A stretch of DNA of 64,000 nt. It comes from Pedobacter sp. HDW13. GTDB lineage: Bacteria > Bacteroidota > Bacteroidia > Sphingobacteriales > Sphingobacteriaceae. Each line of letters starts with the position of its first letter. Within the stretch, counting starts at the first letter, position 1. Shown piece after piece: positions 17,451-26,840 of the stretch. The position numbers and the translations under genes are program-made. The notes under the pieces were generated by a model. That model saw only the letters and a program-made list of their open reading frames with translations, was not told where the DNA came from and ran no database searches. The stretch covers positions 806,001 through 870,000 of the forward strand of contig NZ_CP049868.1 in NCBI RefSeq assembly GCF_011303555.1. Direction: 5' to 3'.

Positions 17451-19657
17451 ATGAAAACAGAGTTAGTGATTGATTTAGAGGCAGAAAAGCAAGAGATCCT
17501 TAAAAGATACAGGGCATTATTACGCGCCAGTAAATCTACTTTACAGAAGGGCGATAAAAAGGAAATCCGCAAAGCTTTTGATATGGCACTCGAAAGCCAT
17601 AAAGATATGCGCCGTAAATCGGGCGAACCTTACATTTATCATCCTATTGCTGTGGCACAAATTGCCGCCGAAGAAATCGGCTTGGGCACTACCTCTATAG
17701 TGTGCGCTTTGTTGCACGATGTGGTAGAAGATACCGATATTACTTTAGAAGATATTGAACGCGAATTTGGCAAAAAAACCGCCAAAATTATAGATGGTTT
17801 AACCAAAATTTCAGGTGTTTTTGATACCAACAGCTCTTTACAGGCCGAAAATTTCCGTAAAATGCTGCTTACCCTGGCCGACGACGTAAGGGTAATCCTG
17901 ATCAAACTTGCGGATAGGTTGCATAACATGCGTACCATGGATTTTATGCCGCGCCACAAGCAGCTTAAAATCGCATCCGAAACCATTTATTTATATGCCC
18001 CCTCGCCCACCGTTTGGGTTTATATGCGATAAAATCAGAATTAGAAGATCTTTCCATGAAATATCTTGATCCTGACACCTATAAATTTATTGCCAAGAAA
18101 CTGAACGAGAAAAAAACCGAAAGGGCACTGTTTATCAAAAAGTTCGTTGAGCCTATTGATGAAATTGTGCACGAACAAGGGCTGGTTGCTGATGTATATG
18201 GCAGGCCAAAATCAATCCATTCCATCTGGAACAAGATGAAAAAGAAAAATATCCCTTTCGAAGAGGTGTACGATCTTTTTGCTATCCGGATTATCCTGGA
18301 TTCGGCACCTGAAAATGAAAAGGCTGATTGCTGGAAAGCTTATTCAATAGTTACAGATTTATACCGCCCTAACCCCGACCGTTTACGCGACTGGGTTTCA
18401 TCGCCTAAAGGAAATGGTTACGAAAGCTTGCATACTACAGTAATGGGGCCGCGTGGCCAATGGGTAGAAGTACAAATCCGTACGCAAAGAATGAACGAAA
18501 TTGCCGAAAAAGGTTTCGCTGCACACTGGAAATACAAAGAATCAAGCAACGATAACGGACTTGATCAATGGATCCAGAAAGTACGCGAAATGCTGAATAA
18601 TCCGGAAGCCAATGCTTTGGATTTTCTCGACGATTTCAAAATGAACCTTTTTTCGGATGAGATTTTCATTTTCACACCAAAAGGAGCTTTAATTCAGTTG
18701 CCGTTGGGCGCTACCGCTTTAGATTTCGCTTTCGAAATCCATACCGACGTAGGTGCAACCTGTATTGGTGCCAAGGTTAACCACAAACTTGTACCCATTT
18801 CTTACAAGTTGCAAAATGGCGATCAGGTAGAAATCATTACTTCCAGCAAGCAAACACCAAAAGAAGACTGGCTCAATGTAGTGGTTACGGCAAAGGCCAA
18901 GTCGAAAATCAAGTCATCATTAAAAGAAGAAAAGCGAAAAATTGCCGAAAATGGCAAGGAGATTTTAGAAAGAAAGCTGAAATCGCTAAAAATCACCTAC
19001 AATACCGATAACCTTCAAAAACTGAGTTATTTCTTTAAACTGTCTTCAACACAGGAGCTTTTTGTTAATGTTGCCCTAGGCAAAATAGAGCTTAAAGACA
19101 TTAAGGAATATCTATCAAGCGAAAAAGAAGTAGAAAGCAGGGCACCTGAACGACCAGAAAACCTAACGGTTGATATGGTTAAAACCAAAATTAAAGGCTC
19201 TGAAAACGATATTTTATTAATTGGAGAAGACCAGCAAAAAATAGATTATACCCTGGCCGCCTGTTGTAACCCGATTCCGGGCGATGACGTTTTTGGTTTT
19301 GTTACCGTAAGTGAAGGGATAAAAATTCACCGTACCAATTGTCCGAATGCAGCACAGCTGATGTCGAATTATGGCTATAGAGTAGTTAAGGCTAAATGGA
19401 ATAAACAACAGGAACTTACCTTCTTGACTGGCTTACGCATTGTAGGTATTGATGATGTTGGTTTAATTAACAACATTACGAGGGTTATTTCTACTGATTT
19501 TAAGGTGAACATGCGGTCGATTACTGTCGACACTAATGAGGGGATATTTGACGGTTCGATTATGATTTTTGTAAACGATACAGAACACTTAGAAAACCTG
19601 ATTAAAAATTTATTAAAAGTTAGAGGAGTTACCGGGGTTACCAGGTTTGATGCATAA
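17451..19657 (+). CDS. RelA/SpoT-family (p)ppGpp synthetase/hydrolase, frameshifted
   Basis: Makes and degrades the alarmone (p)ppGpp. The reading frame is split: residues 1-193 read to a stop at 18032, and the rest resumes one frame back and ends at 19657. Adding one C to the C5 run at 17998-18002 restores the expected YAPLAHRLGLYAIK and one protein of about 735 aa, normal for the family. Order: HD hydrolase (His89-Asp90 in LLHDVVEDTD), synthetase (YGRPKSIHSIWNKM), TGS (DEIFIFTPKGALIQLP), then zinc-finger and ACT domains. As read, hydrolase and synthetase are separated. I suspect a sequencing error. Confidence 0.92.
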
Positions 19658-19658
19658 T

Positions 19659-19753
19659 TAGTCCGGAAGTCAGGAGTCCGAAGTCTAGATGGTAAGCTAC
19701 ATGCTATTTTCAGATTGAACTTCGGACCTAAGTCTTGACGACCTCCGGACTTA
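19659..19753. repeat. Imperfect palindromic repeat of AGTCCGGAAGTC/CGAAGTC words
   Basis: The left arm (AGTCCGGAAGTCAGG, AGTCCGAAGTC) pairs imperfectly with the right arm (ACTTCGGACC, CTCCGGACT). The same GGAGTC-type words recur at 49861-49905 and, inverted, near 23520-23560. It may also terminate the RelA/SpoT transcript. Confidence 0.55.
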
Positions 19754-19800
19754 TTACAACATTTCAACAATCTAACCCTCGAACAATCAAACTAATTGAC

Positions 19801-19808
19801 TACCTTTG
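19801..19808 (+). promoter_or_regulatory. Minus-7 box of the Fur-family gene
   Basis: TACCTTTG matches TAnnTTTG and lies 17 bp upstream of ATG 19826. Its position shows that the upstream in-frame TTG at 19796 cannot be the start. Confidence 0.6.
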
Positions 19809-19825
19809 AATGGAGTTTAAAAACT

Positions 19826-20323
19826 ATGTCTGAACAAAAAACAAATGAGCTCGTTCGCAAGATTTTTGAGGCTTATTTAGAGAACAAAAATCTACGTAAA
19901 ACACCAGAGCGTTTCGCTATATTGGAAGAAATATATTCAAGAAACGACCACTTTGATGTAGAAACCCTGTACATCCACATGAAAAATCAGAAGTACCGCG
20001 TTAGCCGTGCAACGGTTTATAACACGCTGGAGTTATTGGTTTCGTGTGATTTAGTTACCAAGCACCAGTTTGGTAAAAACATGGCGCAATTCGAAAAATC
20101 TTATGGTTACCGCCAGCACGATCACGTAATCTGTATCGAATGCGGTAAAGTAGTAGAATTCTGCGACCCCCGGATACACCAAATCCAAACCATGGTTGGT
20201 GATCTCTTAAAATTTGATGTTAAACACCACTCGTTAAACCTTTATGGTTTCTGCTCTGATTGCAGTATGGCCAACAAAGTAAACGAGAGTGCCGCTACAA
20301 CAGCAAATCTGGAAACAAATTAA
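19826..20323 (+). CDS. Fur-family metal/peroxide-responsive transcriptional repressor
   Basis: A 165-aa Fur superfamily regulator. The winged-helix DNA-binding domain (about residues 10-85) contains KTPERFAILEEIY and the recognition helix YRVSRATVYNTLELL. The dimerisation domain has HDHVICIECGKVVEF and the second CxxC in GFCSDC, a structural zinc site. Metal-binding His and Glu residues are present, but whether it senses iron, zinc or peroxide cannot be read from sequence. purA follows 38 bp downstream without a terminator, so they are probably co-transcribed. Confidence 0.9.
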   Translation: MSEQKTNELVRKIFEAYLENKNLRKTPERFAILEEIYSRNDHFDVETLYIHMKNQKYRVSRATVYNTLELLVSCDLVTKHQFGKNMAQFEKSYGYRQHDHVICIECGKVVEFCDPRIHQIQTMVGDLLKFDVKHHSLNLYGFCSDCSMANKVNESAATTANLETN

Positions 20324-20358
20324 ATTATAATACAAATAAAACCAGCTTAATTTATTAA

Positions 20359-21642
<1,284 letters not shown>

Positions 21643-21660
21643 TTAATATCGTCAAACCGA

Positions 21661-21712
21661 TAGATTTCTCCCTGCCTGAACGGGCAGGTACTTCCTTCGA
21701 AATGACGGAAAT
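21661..21712. repeat. Dispersed palindromic repeat, AGATTTCTC/CGAAATGACG type
   Basis: AGATTTCTC, a CCTGCC/GGGCAGG inner hairpin and TTCGAAATGACGG form a short copy of the repeat also seen at 40091-40174. This type is common in Bacteroidota intergenic DNA as I recall it. Confidence 0.6.
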
Positions 21713-21717
21713 ACATT

Positions 21718-21747
21718 AAAAAGCAATCCAAAACGGATTGCTTTTTT
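21718..21747 (+). terminator. Rho-independent terminator of purA
   Basis: AAAAAGCAATCC pairs with GGATTGCTTTTT around a 5-nt loop and runs into a T-tract. Confidence 0.9.
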
Positions 21748-21814
21748 GTTTTACAGTAAGCTAACTCAATTATTTGCTTATCATTTGATTATTTTTGATT
21801 AGAAACATTTTATT

Positions 21815-22038
21815 ATGGCAACTACCTTAGAAAACGAAATGCTCAATTATTTTACTCAGCTAGACAATGTTGAAAAAATTCTGTTGTTAAAATGCTTAAG
21901 GTCTTTATAAAAGGCAAAAAAGAAAATTCGAACCTAAGCACAGAGCAATACAATAACGAGCTGTTAGCCGCAGAAAAGGAATTTAAAAATGGCAATTGCA
22001 TAACCCACGATCAATTATTAAATTCGATTAAAAATTGA
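21815..22038 (+). pseudogene. Antitoxin-like small gene, frameshifted
   Basis: ATG at 21815 opens a frame that stops at 21910. One extra A in the A6 run at 21873-21878 would give a continuous product of about 74 aa ending at 22038, with MLKVFIKGKKENS, LSTEQYNNELLAAEKEF and NCITHDQLLNSIKN. This pattern resembles small Bacteroidota antitoxins encoded just before RelE/ParE toxins. Its stop codon overlaps the remnant of such a toxin. Because the toxin is clearly dead, the frameshift may be real decay rather than sequencing error. Confidence 0.6.
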
Positions 22039-22175
22039 TAAAAAACAGTTTGGAAATTGCCTAGACCAAACCAATGCAGAATCAATTATAAGAAATTTTC
22101 GAATATATTAGCAATATAATCGCTGTCCTCATCAATCCTCGTTGCAACGAAGATTATAGCTTTTCAAAAAGATAA
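22035..22175 (+). pseudogene. Remnant of a RelE/ParE-type toxin gene
   Basis: In one frame from TTG 22035 the sequence reads IKNSLEIA, stop, TKPMQNQL, stop, EIFEYISNI, then IIAVLINPRCNED and a final stop. A Trp-Thr-Lys-Pro and EIFEYIS pattern is usual at the N-terminus of ParE/RelE toxins, and an NPR-N segment is usual near the C-terminus. Two in-frame stops (22062 and 22089) and an apparent loss of the middle third make it non-functional. It overlaps the antitoxin stop as in intact modules. Confidence 0.5.
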
Positions 22176-22208
22176 AAATTAATTGCTTACAATTACCAGC
22201 GCTATTTT

Positions 22209-22216
22209 TACCTTTG
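22209..22216 (+). promoter_or_regulatory. Minus-7 box almost at the start of pabB
   Basis: TACCTTTG matches TAnnTTTG. It ends only 7 bp before the TTG start codon at 22224, implying an essentially leaderless message. A TTG at 22183-22185 is 23 bp upstream, longer than the usual spacing. Confidence 0.55.
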
Positions 22217-22223
22217 CCGCAGC

Positions 22224-23480
22224 TTGGAAACCCTACAAAACATATCAGATTTTAAACAAAAAGCACTGCACTGGGCTAACCAGTTCGATGTTTGCTGCTT
22301 TCTTGATTCCAATCAATATAAAGACGCTTACTCGGCCTACGATTTTGTTATTGCAGCAGGAGTGCAAAGTGAACTAAAATGCTCCTCAGGCACTGCTTTT
22401 GATCAATTAAAAACATTTCAATCGATCAATAAGCAATGGCTTTTCGGTTTTTTCAGTTACGATCTTAAAAACGAAACGGAAAATCTGCAATCTAATCATG
22501 CTGATCAATTAAACTTCCTGGATTTATATTTCTTTATTCCAGAATACCTGATTGCTTTTAAAAATGGTAAAACTGAAATATTAATTGGTGATCGGACCAT
22601 TTTAGATGAAATCAGTATTTTTCAGCTCCAAACAGAAAATTCTCCTGTTATATTAAACATCCATCAAAAAATTTCAAAAGCGCAATATATCAGCAAAATT
22701 GAAAGCTTAAAAAGCCACATCATTCGTGGCGATATTTATGAGGTTAATTTTTGCCAGGAGTTTTTTGCAGAAAATGCGCAGATCAATCCTATTGGAACTT
22801 TTGAAGCGCTGAACCAGCTTTCGCCAACCCCATTTGCCGGTTACTTTAAAGTGTACAACCAGTATATTTTATCGGCTACGCCAGAAAGGTTTATGTGCAA
22901 ACGCGGCAATCGATTAATATCGCAACCAATTAAAGGAACAGCAAAACGCAGTGCAAATCCCGATACAGATGAGCAGATTAAACAGGCTTTAAGAAACGAT
23001 ATTAAAGAGCAGGCCGAAAATGTAATGATTGTTGATTTGGTACGTCACGATCTTACTAAATCGGCTGTAAAAGGCACGGTGAAGGTTGATGAGCTTTTTG
23101 GCATATACAGCTTTCCGCAGGTGCACCAGATGATCTCGACCATTAGCTGTGAGCTCGATCCGGATATTCATTTTATCGATGCCATTAAAAATGCCTTCCC
23201 AATGGGCTCTATGACCGGCGCTCCTAAAGTTAAAGCCATGCAGCTTATTGAACAATACGAAGAGGCCAAACGCGGTATTTATTCAGGTTCTTTTGGCTGT
23301 ATAAGCCCGGATGGAGATTTCGATTTTAACGTGGTTATCCGCAGCATATTATTTAATGCCGAGTCAAAATACCTATCCTTTCAGGTGGGTGGAGCCATCA
23401 CCTATCAATGCGATGCCGAGAAAGAATATGAAGAATGTTTACTTAAAGCTAGTGCCATTTTGAAGGTTTTAGGTGGGTAG
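22224..23480 (+). CDS. pabB: Aminodeoxychorismate synthase component I
   Basis: Aminates chorismate to 4-amino-4-deoxychorismate for folate synthesis. The 418-aa protein has the chorismate-binding domain with the PIKGTAKRS motif, whose Lys marks PabB rather than the TrpE form, then MIVDLVRHDL, GSMTGAPKVKAM and YSGSFGCISPDGDFDFNVVIR. The start appears to be TTG at 22224: no ATG exists nearby and the residues from there on look like family sequence. Its glutaminase partner PabA is not in the window; the class IV aminotransferases at 3149 and 47434 are candidates for the PabC step. Confidence 0.92.
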   Translation: METLQNISDFKQKALHWANQFDVCCFLDSNQYKDAYSAYDFVIAAGVQSELKCSSGTAFDQLKTFQSINKQWLFGFFSYDLKNETENLQSNHADQLNFLDLYFFIPEYLIAFKNGKTEILIGDRTILDEISIFQLQTENSPVILNIHQKISKAQYISKIESLKSHIIRGDIYEVNFCQEFFAENAQINPIGTFEALNQLSPTPFAGYFKVYNQYILSATPERFMCKRGNRLISQPIKGTAKRSANPDTDEQIKQALRNDIKEQAENVMIVDLVRHDLTKSAVKGTVKVDELFGIYSFPQVHQMISTISCELDPDIHFIDAIKNAFPMGSMTGAPKVKAMQLIEQYEEAKRGIYSGSFGCISPDGDFDFNVVIRSILFNAESKYLSFQVGGAITYQCDAEKEYEECLLKASAILKVLGG

Positions 23481-23589
23481 TTGGTTTATTGGCTCAATTG
23501 TTCATTAGTTCATAGCTAACTCCAGTCTAATCTGTCAACCGACGCTAAACGCCAAACGAATTAATAAACGCCATTTTTCCCTAAATAAA

Positions 23590-23633
23590 AAAGGTGGAAA
23601 GTTTATGCATCATGCCAAACCTTCCACCTTTCT
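23590..23633 (-). terminator. Terminator between convergent pabB and the M48 protease gene
   Basis: AAGGTGGAAAGTTT pairs, with one mismatch, with AAACCTTCCACCTT. On the minus strand the stem is followed by a run of T, so it mainly ends the M48 transcript. Confidence 0.75.
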
Positions 23634-23657
23634 ATCTTCGACCTTAAGCCTTATACC

Positions 23658-24464
23658 TTACTTCTTATAGTACTGTTGTGCTTCGGGCAAATATTTTTGA
23701 ATCTGTGCAATACGCGTTTCATCACTAGGGTGTGTGCTTAAAAATTCAGCCGGCTTTTGTGCTCCAGCTGAGGCAGCCGACATCCTGTTCCAGAAACTGG
23801 TTGCACTTTGTGGATTATAACCGGCCATAGCCATGAAAATTAAACCTAAACGATCGGCCTCCAACTCCTGGTTACGACTAAATTTAAGCATGGCAACCGG
23901 TGTACCTACACCATAAAGCGTATTGAAGATGGATTGTGTTTTTGGATTTTTAGATAAGGCCACACCTGCCGCTGCACCTATACCTTGTGCTACCATTTCC
24001 TGCGACATACGCTCGGCCGAGTGACCAGCAATGGCGTGCGCAATTTCATGCCCCATTACCGTAGCTAAACCGGCATCATCTTGCGTTACTGGTAAAATTC
24101 CGGTATACACCACAATTTTGCCACCGGGCATGCACCAGGCATTTTTTTCATTGTTTTGTACCACATTCACTTCCCATTGGTAATCGGCAATTAAATTACC
24201 ATAGTTATTACTGTTCATGTATGATTTTACAGCCGTAATTAAACGGCTACCTATGGTTTTCACCTTTAAGGCCTGCGCATTAGATGCTGGCAAAACCGTC
24301 GTTTTATTTTCTGTTAAAAAGGTATTATATGCTTGAAATGCCATTGGCAAAACCTGATCGTTGCTTACCAGATCAAACCTGCTACGACCGGTTAAAGGCA
24401 CTGTAGAACAAGAGTTAAACAGTAAAACACCAGCTACACTTGCTGTTAAAAATAGCTTTTTCAT
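23658..24464 (-). CDS. M48-family zinc metalloprotease, lipoprotein
   Basis: A 268-aa periplasmic lipoprotein protease. A lipoprotein signal peptide ends in LLFNSC with Cys19 as the lipidation site. The zinc motif HEIAH is at residues 139-143 and the third ligand Glu is in SRNQELEADRLG. The architecture matches the M48 group that includes BepA/LoiP-like proteases involved in outer-membrane protein quality control; that role is inferred. Monocistronic, with a good promoter at 24471-24500. Confidence 0.93.
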   Translation of the reverse strand: MKKLFLTASVAGVLLFNSCSTVPLTGRSRFDLVSNDQVLPMAFQAYNTFLTENKTTVLPASNAQALKVKTIGSRLITAVKSYMNSNNYGNLIADYQWEVNVVQNNEKNAWCMPGGKIVVYTGILPVTQDDAGLATVMGHEIAHAIAGHSAERMSQEMVAQGIGAAAGVALSKNPKTQSIFNTLYGVGTPVAMLKFSRNQELEADRLGLIFMAMAGYNPQSATSFWNRMSAASAGAQKPAEFLSTHPSDETRIAQIQKYLPEAQQYYKK

Positions 24465-24470
24465 TTGTTA

Positions 24471-24500
24471 TAAATTTAGTTTTCAATGGTTATTGAACAA
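24471..24500 (-). promoter_or_regulatory. Promoter of the M48 protease gene
   Basis: On the minus strand TTG (24498-24500), a 19-bp spacer and TAAATTTA (24471-24478) match the Bacteroidota consensus at all but the last base, 6 bp before the start codon. Confidence 0.55.
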
Positions 24501-24637
24501 TCATTCCACTTCCCTTTTTAAACGGGAGTAAGAATTGTTTCAAAAATCTGTCGTTAATGATACCCGTCCCTTATCTGTAATATCCATATTAACAGGAATA
24601 TTGAAAATAAGTTTTTGATTATGTACTTGTTAATTAA

Positions 24638-25282
24638 TTAGCTTTTTTTCTTAAACAGATACACTTTAGATTCTTTGCCTTTAAGCAATCTTTCGAGGTT
24701 TTTTTGGTGGGTGACTAAAATGAGTACACAAACTACCATTCCGTATAGTACTTCCGATTTTATAGAAACCTGAAAAAGAAAAACTACACTGAGCGGAAAG
24801 GTAAACCCTGCACAGATGGAGCTTAATGAAACATATTTCGTAATCAGCAATACAATAACAAAAACCAGAACACAAAGCATAGATGCTTCGAAGTTAACTG
24901 CCAAAATCATTCCAAAAAGTGTGGCAACTCCTTTCCCTCCGCGAAATCCGGCAAAAACAGGAAATAAATGTCCCATTACTGCGGTTACGCCTAAGGCAAG
25001 CTGGTAATTTACAAATGGTGCAGAATTTTGTGGCCCGGTTACAGATAAACCGATTAAGTAAGCCAGATTGGTTGCAGTATAACCTTTTGCAATATCGATA
25101 ATCATTACGGCAATACCGGCTTTCTTGCCCAATACCCTAAAAGTATTGGTAGCACCCGCATTACCGCTGCCATATTCCCTTACATCAACGCCATAAAAGG
25201 CCTGACCAAGCCATACAGCTGTTGGTATCGATCCAAAAAGGTAAGCTAATAATAAAGCACTGAGCGAATAAACCGTAACCAT
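24638..25282 (-). CDS. plsY: Acyl-phosphate glycerol-3-phosphate acyltransferase
   Basis: An inner-membrane enzyme that makes lysophosphatidate from acyl-phosphate and glycerol-3-phosphate. The 214-aa protein is hydrophobic with about five membrane helices and carries the three family motifs: GSIPTAVWLG near the start, YGSGNAGATNTFRVLG, and FRGGKGVATLFG. It lies 49 bp downstream of nadC in the same direction, so co-transcription is likely. Confidence 0.95.
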   Translation of the reverse strand: MVTVYSLSALLLAYLFGSIPTAVWLGQAFYGVDVREYGSGNAGATNTFRVLGKKAGIAVMIIDIAKGYTATNLAYLIGLSVTGPQNSAPFVNYQLALGVTAVMGHLFPVFAGFRGGKGVATLFGMILAVNFEASMLCVLVFVIVLLITKYVSLSSICAGFTFPLSVVFLFQVSIKSEVLYGMVVCVLILVTHQKNLERLLKGKESKVYLFKKKS

Positions 25283-25331
25283 AGCCTACAATGATACAAA
25301 AAATAAGCTTTTAATTTTAGCGCAAATCACT

Positions 25332-26174
25332 TTAGTATGCTTTTAAACTCATATCCAGGCTCTTTACAGAGTGTGTCAGTGCGCCCATTGAAATAAAATC
25401 TACTCCGCATGCCGCATACTCGGCAACATTCTCTTCGGTTATGCCTCCTGATGCTTCAGTAGTGAATTCACCATCAATTAATGCTACGGCTGCCCTAAGG
25501 TTTTCGAAATTGAAGTTATCGAGCATAATGCGGTCTACACCACCAATGGCTAAAACCTGTTTCAGCTCGTCTAAATTCCGTACTTCAATTTCAATCTGGA
25601 GGTTTTTATTTTGATTGGAAAGATATTGTTGAGCTGCCTTAATCGCGTTCGAGATCCCGCCTGCATAATCAACGTGGTTATCTTTAATCAAAATCATATC
25701 GTAAAGGCCTATACGGTGATTTACACCTCCACCTATTCTCACAGCCCATTTCTCTAAATAGCGCAGGCCAGGCGTAGTTTTACGGGTATCTAAGATTTTT
25801 GTTTTGGTAGCTTTCAGTAAAGCAACAATGTGATTCGTTTTAGTAGCAATGCCACTCATACGTTGCATGCAATTTAACACCAAACGCTCGGCAATCAGGA
25901 TTGCATGGGTACTTCCGGAAACGGTAAGCGCAATATCGCCAACTTTAACTGCATCGCCGTCGTGCAACAATACATCAACTTTTAATTCAGCATCTACCTC
26001 CTTAAAAATGGCTAAAGCAAGCTCTATCCCTGCCAATATACCATCTTCTTTAATAATCAGTTTTGCTTTTCCCTGTGTGCCCGAAGGAATGGTTGATAAG
26101 GAGGTATGATCACCATCGCCAACATCTTCAGTAAGGGCGTTTTTTATGAATTGATGTATAAGTTGAGTATCCAA
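25332..26174 (-). CDS. nadC: Nicotinate-nucleotide pyrophosphorylase (quinolinate phosphoribosyltransferase)
   Basis: Converts quinolinate and PRPP to nicotinate mononucleotide in de novo NAD synthesis. The 280-aa protein has the family blocks TRKTTPGLRYLEKWAV, GGGVNHRIGLYDMILIKDNH and the C-terminal EASGGITEENVAEYA. It is 49 bp upstream of plsY and has a consensus promoter at 26194-26223. nadA and nadB are not in this window. Confidence 0.97.
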   Translation of the reverse strand: MDTQLIHQFIKNALTEDVGDGDHTSLSTIPSGTQGKAKLIIKEDGILAGIELALAIFKEVDAELKVDVLLHDGDAVKVGDIALTVSGSTHAILIAERLVLNCMQRMSGIATKTNHIVALLKATKTKILDTRKTTPGLRYLEKWAVRIGGGVNHRIGLYDMILIKDNHVDYAGGISNAIKAAQQYLSNQNKNLQIEIEVRNLDELKQVLAIGGVDRIMLDNFNFENLRAAVALIDGEFTTEASGGITEENVAEYAACGVDFISMGALTHSVKSLDMSLKAY

Positions 26175-26193
26175 AATGTAGATTTTAATGTCG

Positions 26194-26223
26194 CAAAAAT
26201 AAGAATTATTTGTTAGCAGACAA
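26194..26223 (-). promoter_or_regulatory. Promoter of nadC
   Basis: On the minus strand TTG (26221-26223), a 19-bp spacer and TATTTTTG (26194-26201) match the Bacteroidota consensus fully. The box ends 19 bp before the nadC ATG. Confidence 0.7.
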
Positions 26224-26269
26224 TTTACTGATGGATATAAAGATATTCTGAATGGTTGAAAGCAGGAAT

Positions 26270-26668
26270 TTAATCCTTGGCTGGCTCAATTCTCAGCTCA
26301 GTAATAGAAAACGCAGTATTAAACTTTTTCATGGTAATCGAAACCCTGAAAGTTTCTTTGGGGGTACTCAAAATAACTACGCCAAAACGGTAATTGGGGT
26401 TGGTATTAATTTTATGAAAAATACTTGTTTTGGTGGGCGGATGCTTGATAAAAAAGTCTCTTAAAATCTGTTCACCCTGTGCTTTTGAGTATACATCTTC
26501 TTCATCAACAATAATCAGTTCGATGGTAGAGGCAAAATTTTTGGCAATTTCTTTCGCATTGCCCGCCTTAAAATACGACGACAAATCATCAATAATATCA
26601 GCCTGCATAGCTGTGGGACGGTATAATGATGATAAACTAAAGATTAATAAGAATAAGCTCCGGATCAT
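26270..26668 (-). CDS. DUF4783-family exported protein
   Basis: A 132-aa protein with an N-terminal signal-like hydrophobic stretch (to about residue 22) followed by a small domain of the NTF2-like kind. The DIIDDLSSYFKAGNAKEIA start and the FFIKHPPTKTSIFHKI segment are what I recognise as DUF4783, a Bacteroidota family of unknown function. It lies 95 bp upstream of nadC in the same direction, but nadC has its own promoter. Confidence 0.85.
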   Translation of the reverse strand: MIRSLFLLIFSLSSLYRPTAMQADIIDDLSSYFKAGNAKEIAKNFASTIELIIVDEEDVYSKAQGEQILRDFFIKHPPTKTSIFHKINTNPNYRFGVVILSTPKETFRVSITMKKFNTAFSITELRIEPAKD

Positions 26669-26738
26669 TTCTGTATTTTATACAGAAGCGTACAGCTAAA
26701 ATTATGCCATTAGCATATCAAAAAAAGGATTTCTTAAT

Positions 26739-26767
26739 TTGTATAACATCCAATAAAGTTATATTTG
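26739..26767 (+). promoter_or_regulatory. Promoter of gpmI
   Basis: TTG (26739-26741), an 18-bp spacer and TATATTTG (26760-26767) match the consensus exactly. The leader to ATG 26841 would be about 70 nt, longer than at most promoters here. Confidence 0.65.
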
Positions 26768-26840
26768 CCATATAAACAAAACACTAAAACAGGTTTAAGG
26801 TAAAAATGTTTTAAGCTGATCAATAATTTTTTAAATAAAG

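Noticed and set aside
17998..18032. Programmed minus-1 frameshift in the RelA/SpoT gene
   Set aside because: The C5 run is short, there is no clear heptameric slippery site or downstream structure, and the same kind of one-base loss appears in two unrelated genes; a sequence error is simpler.
22183..22377. 64-aa frame overlapping the start of pabB
   Set aside because: It lies in another frame over the promoter and 5' end of pabB and has no coding character.
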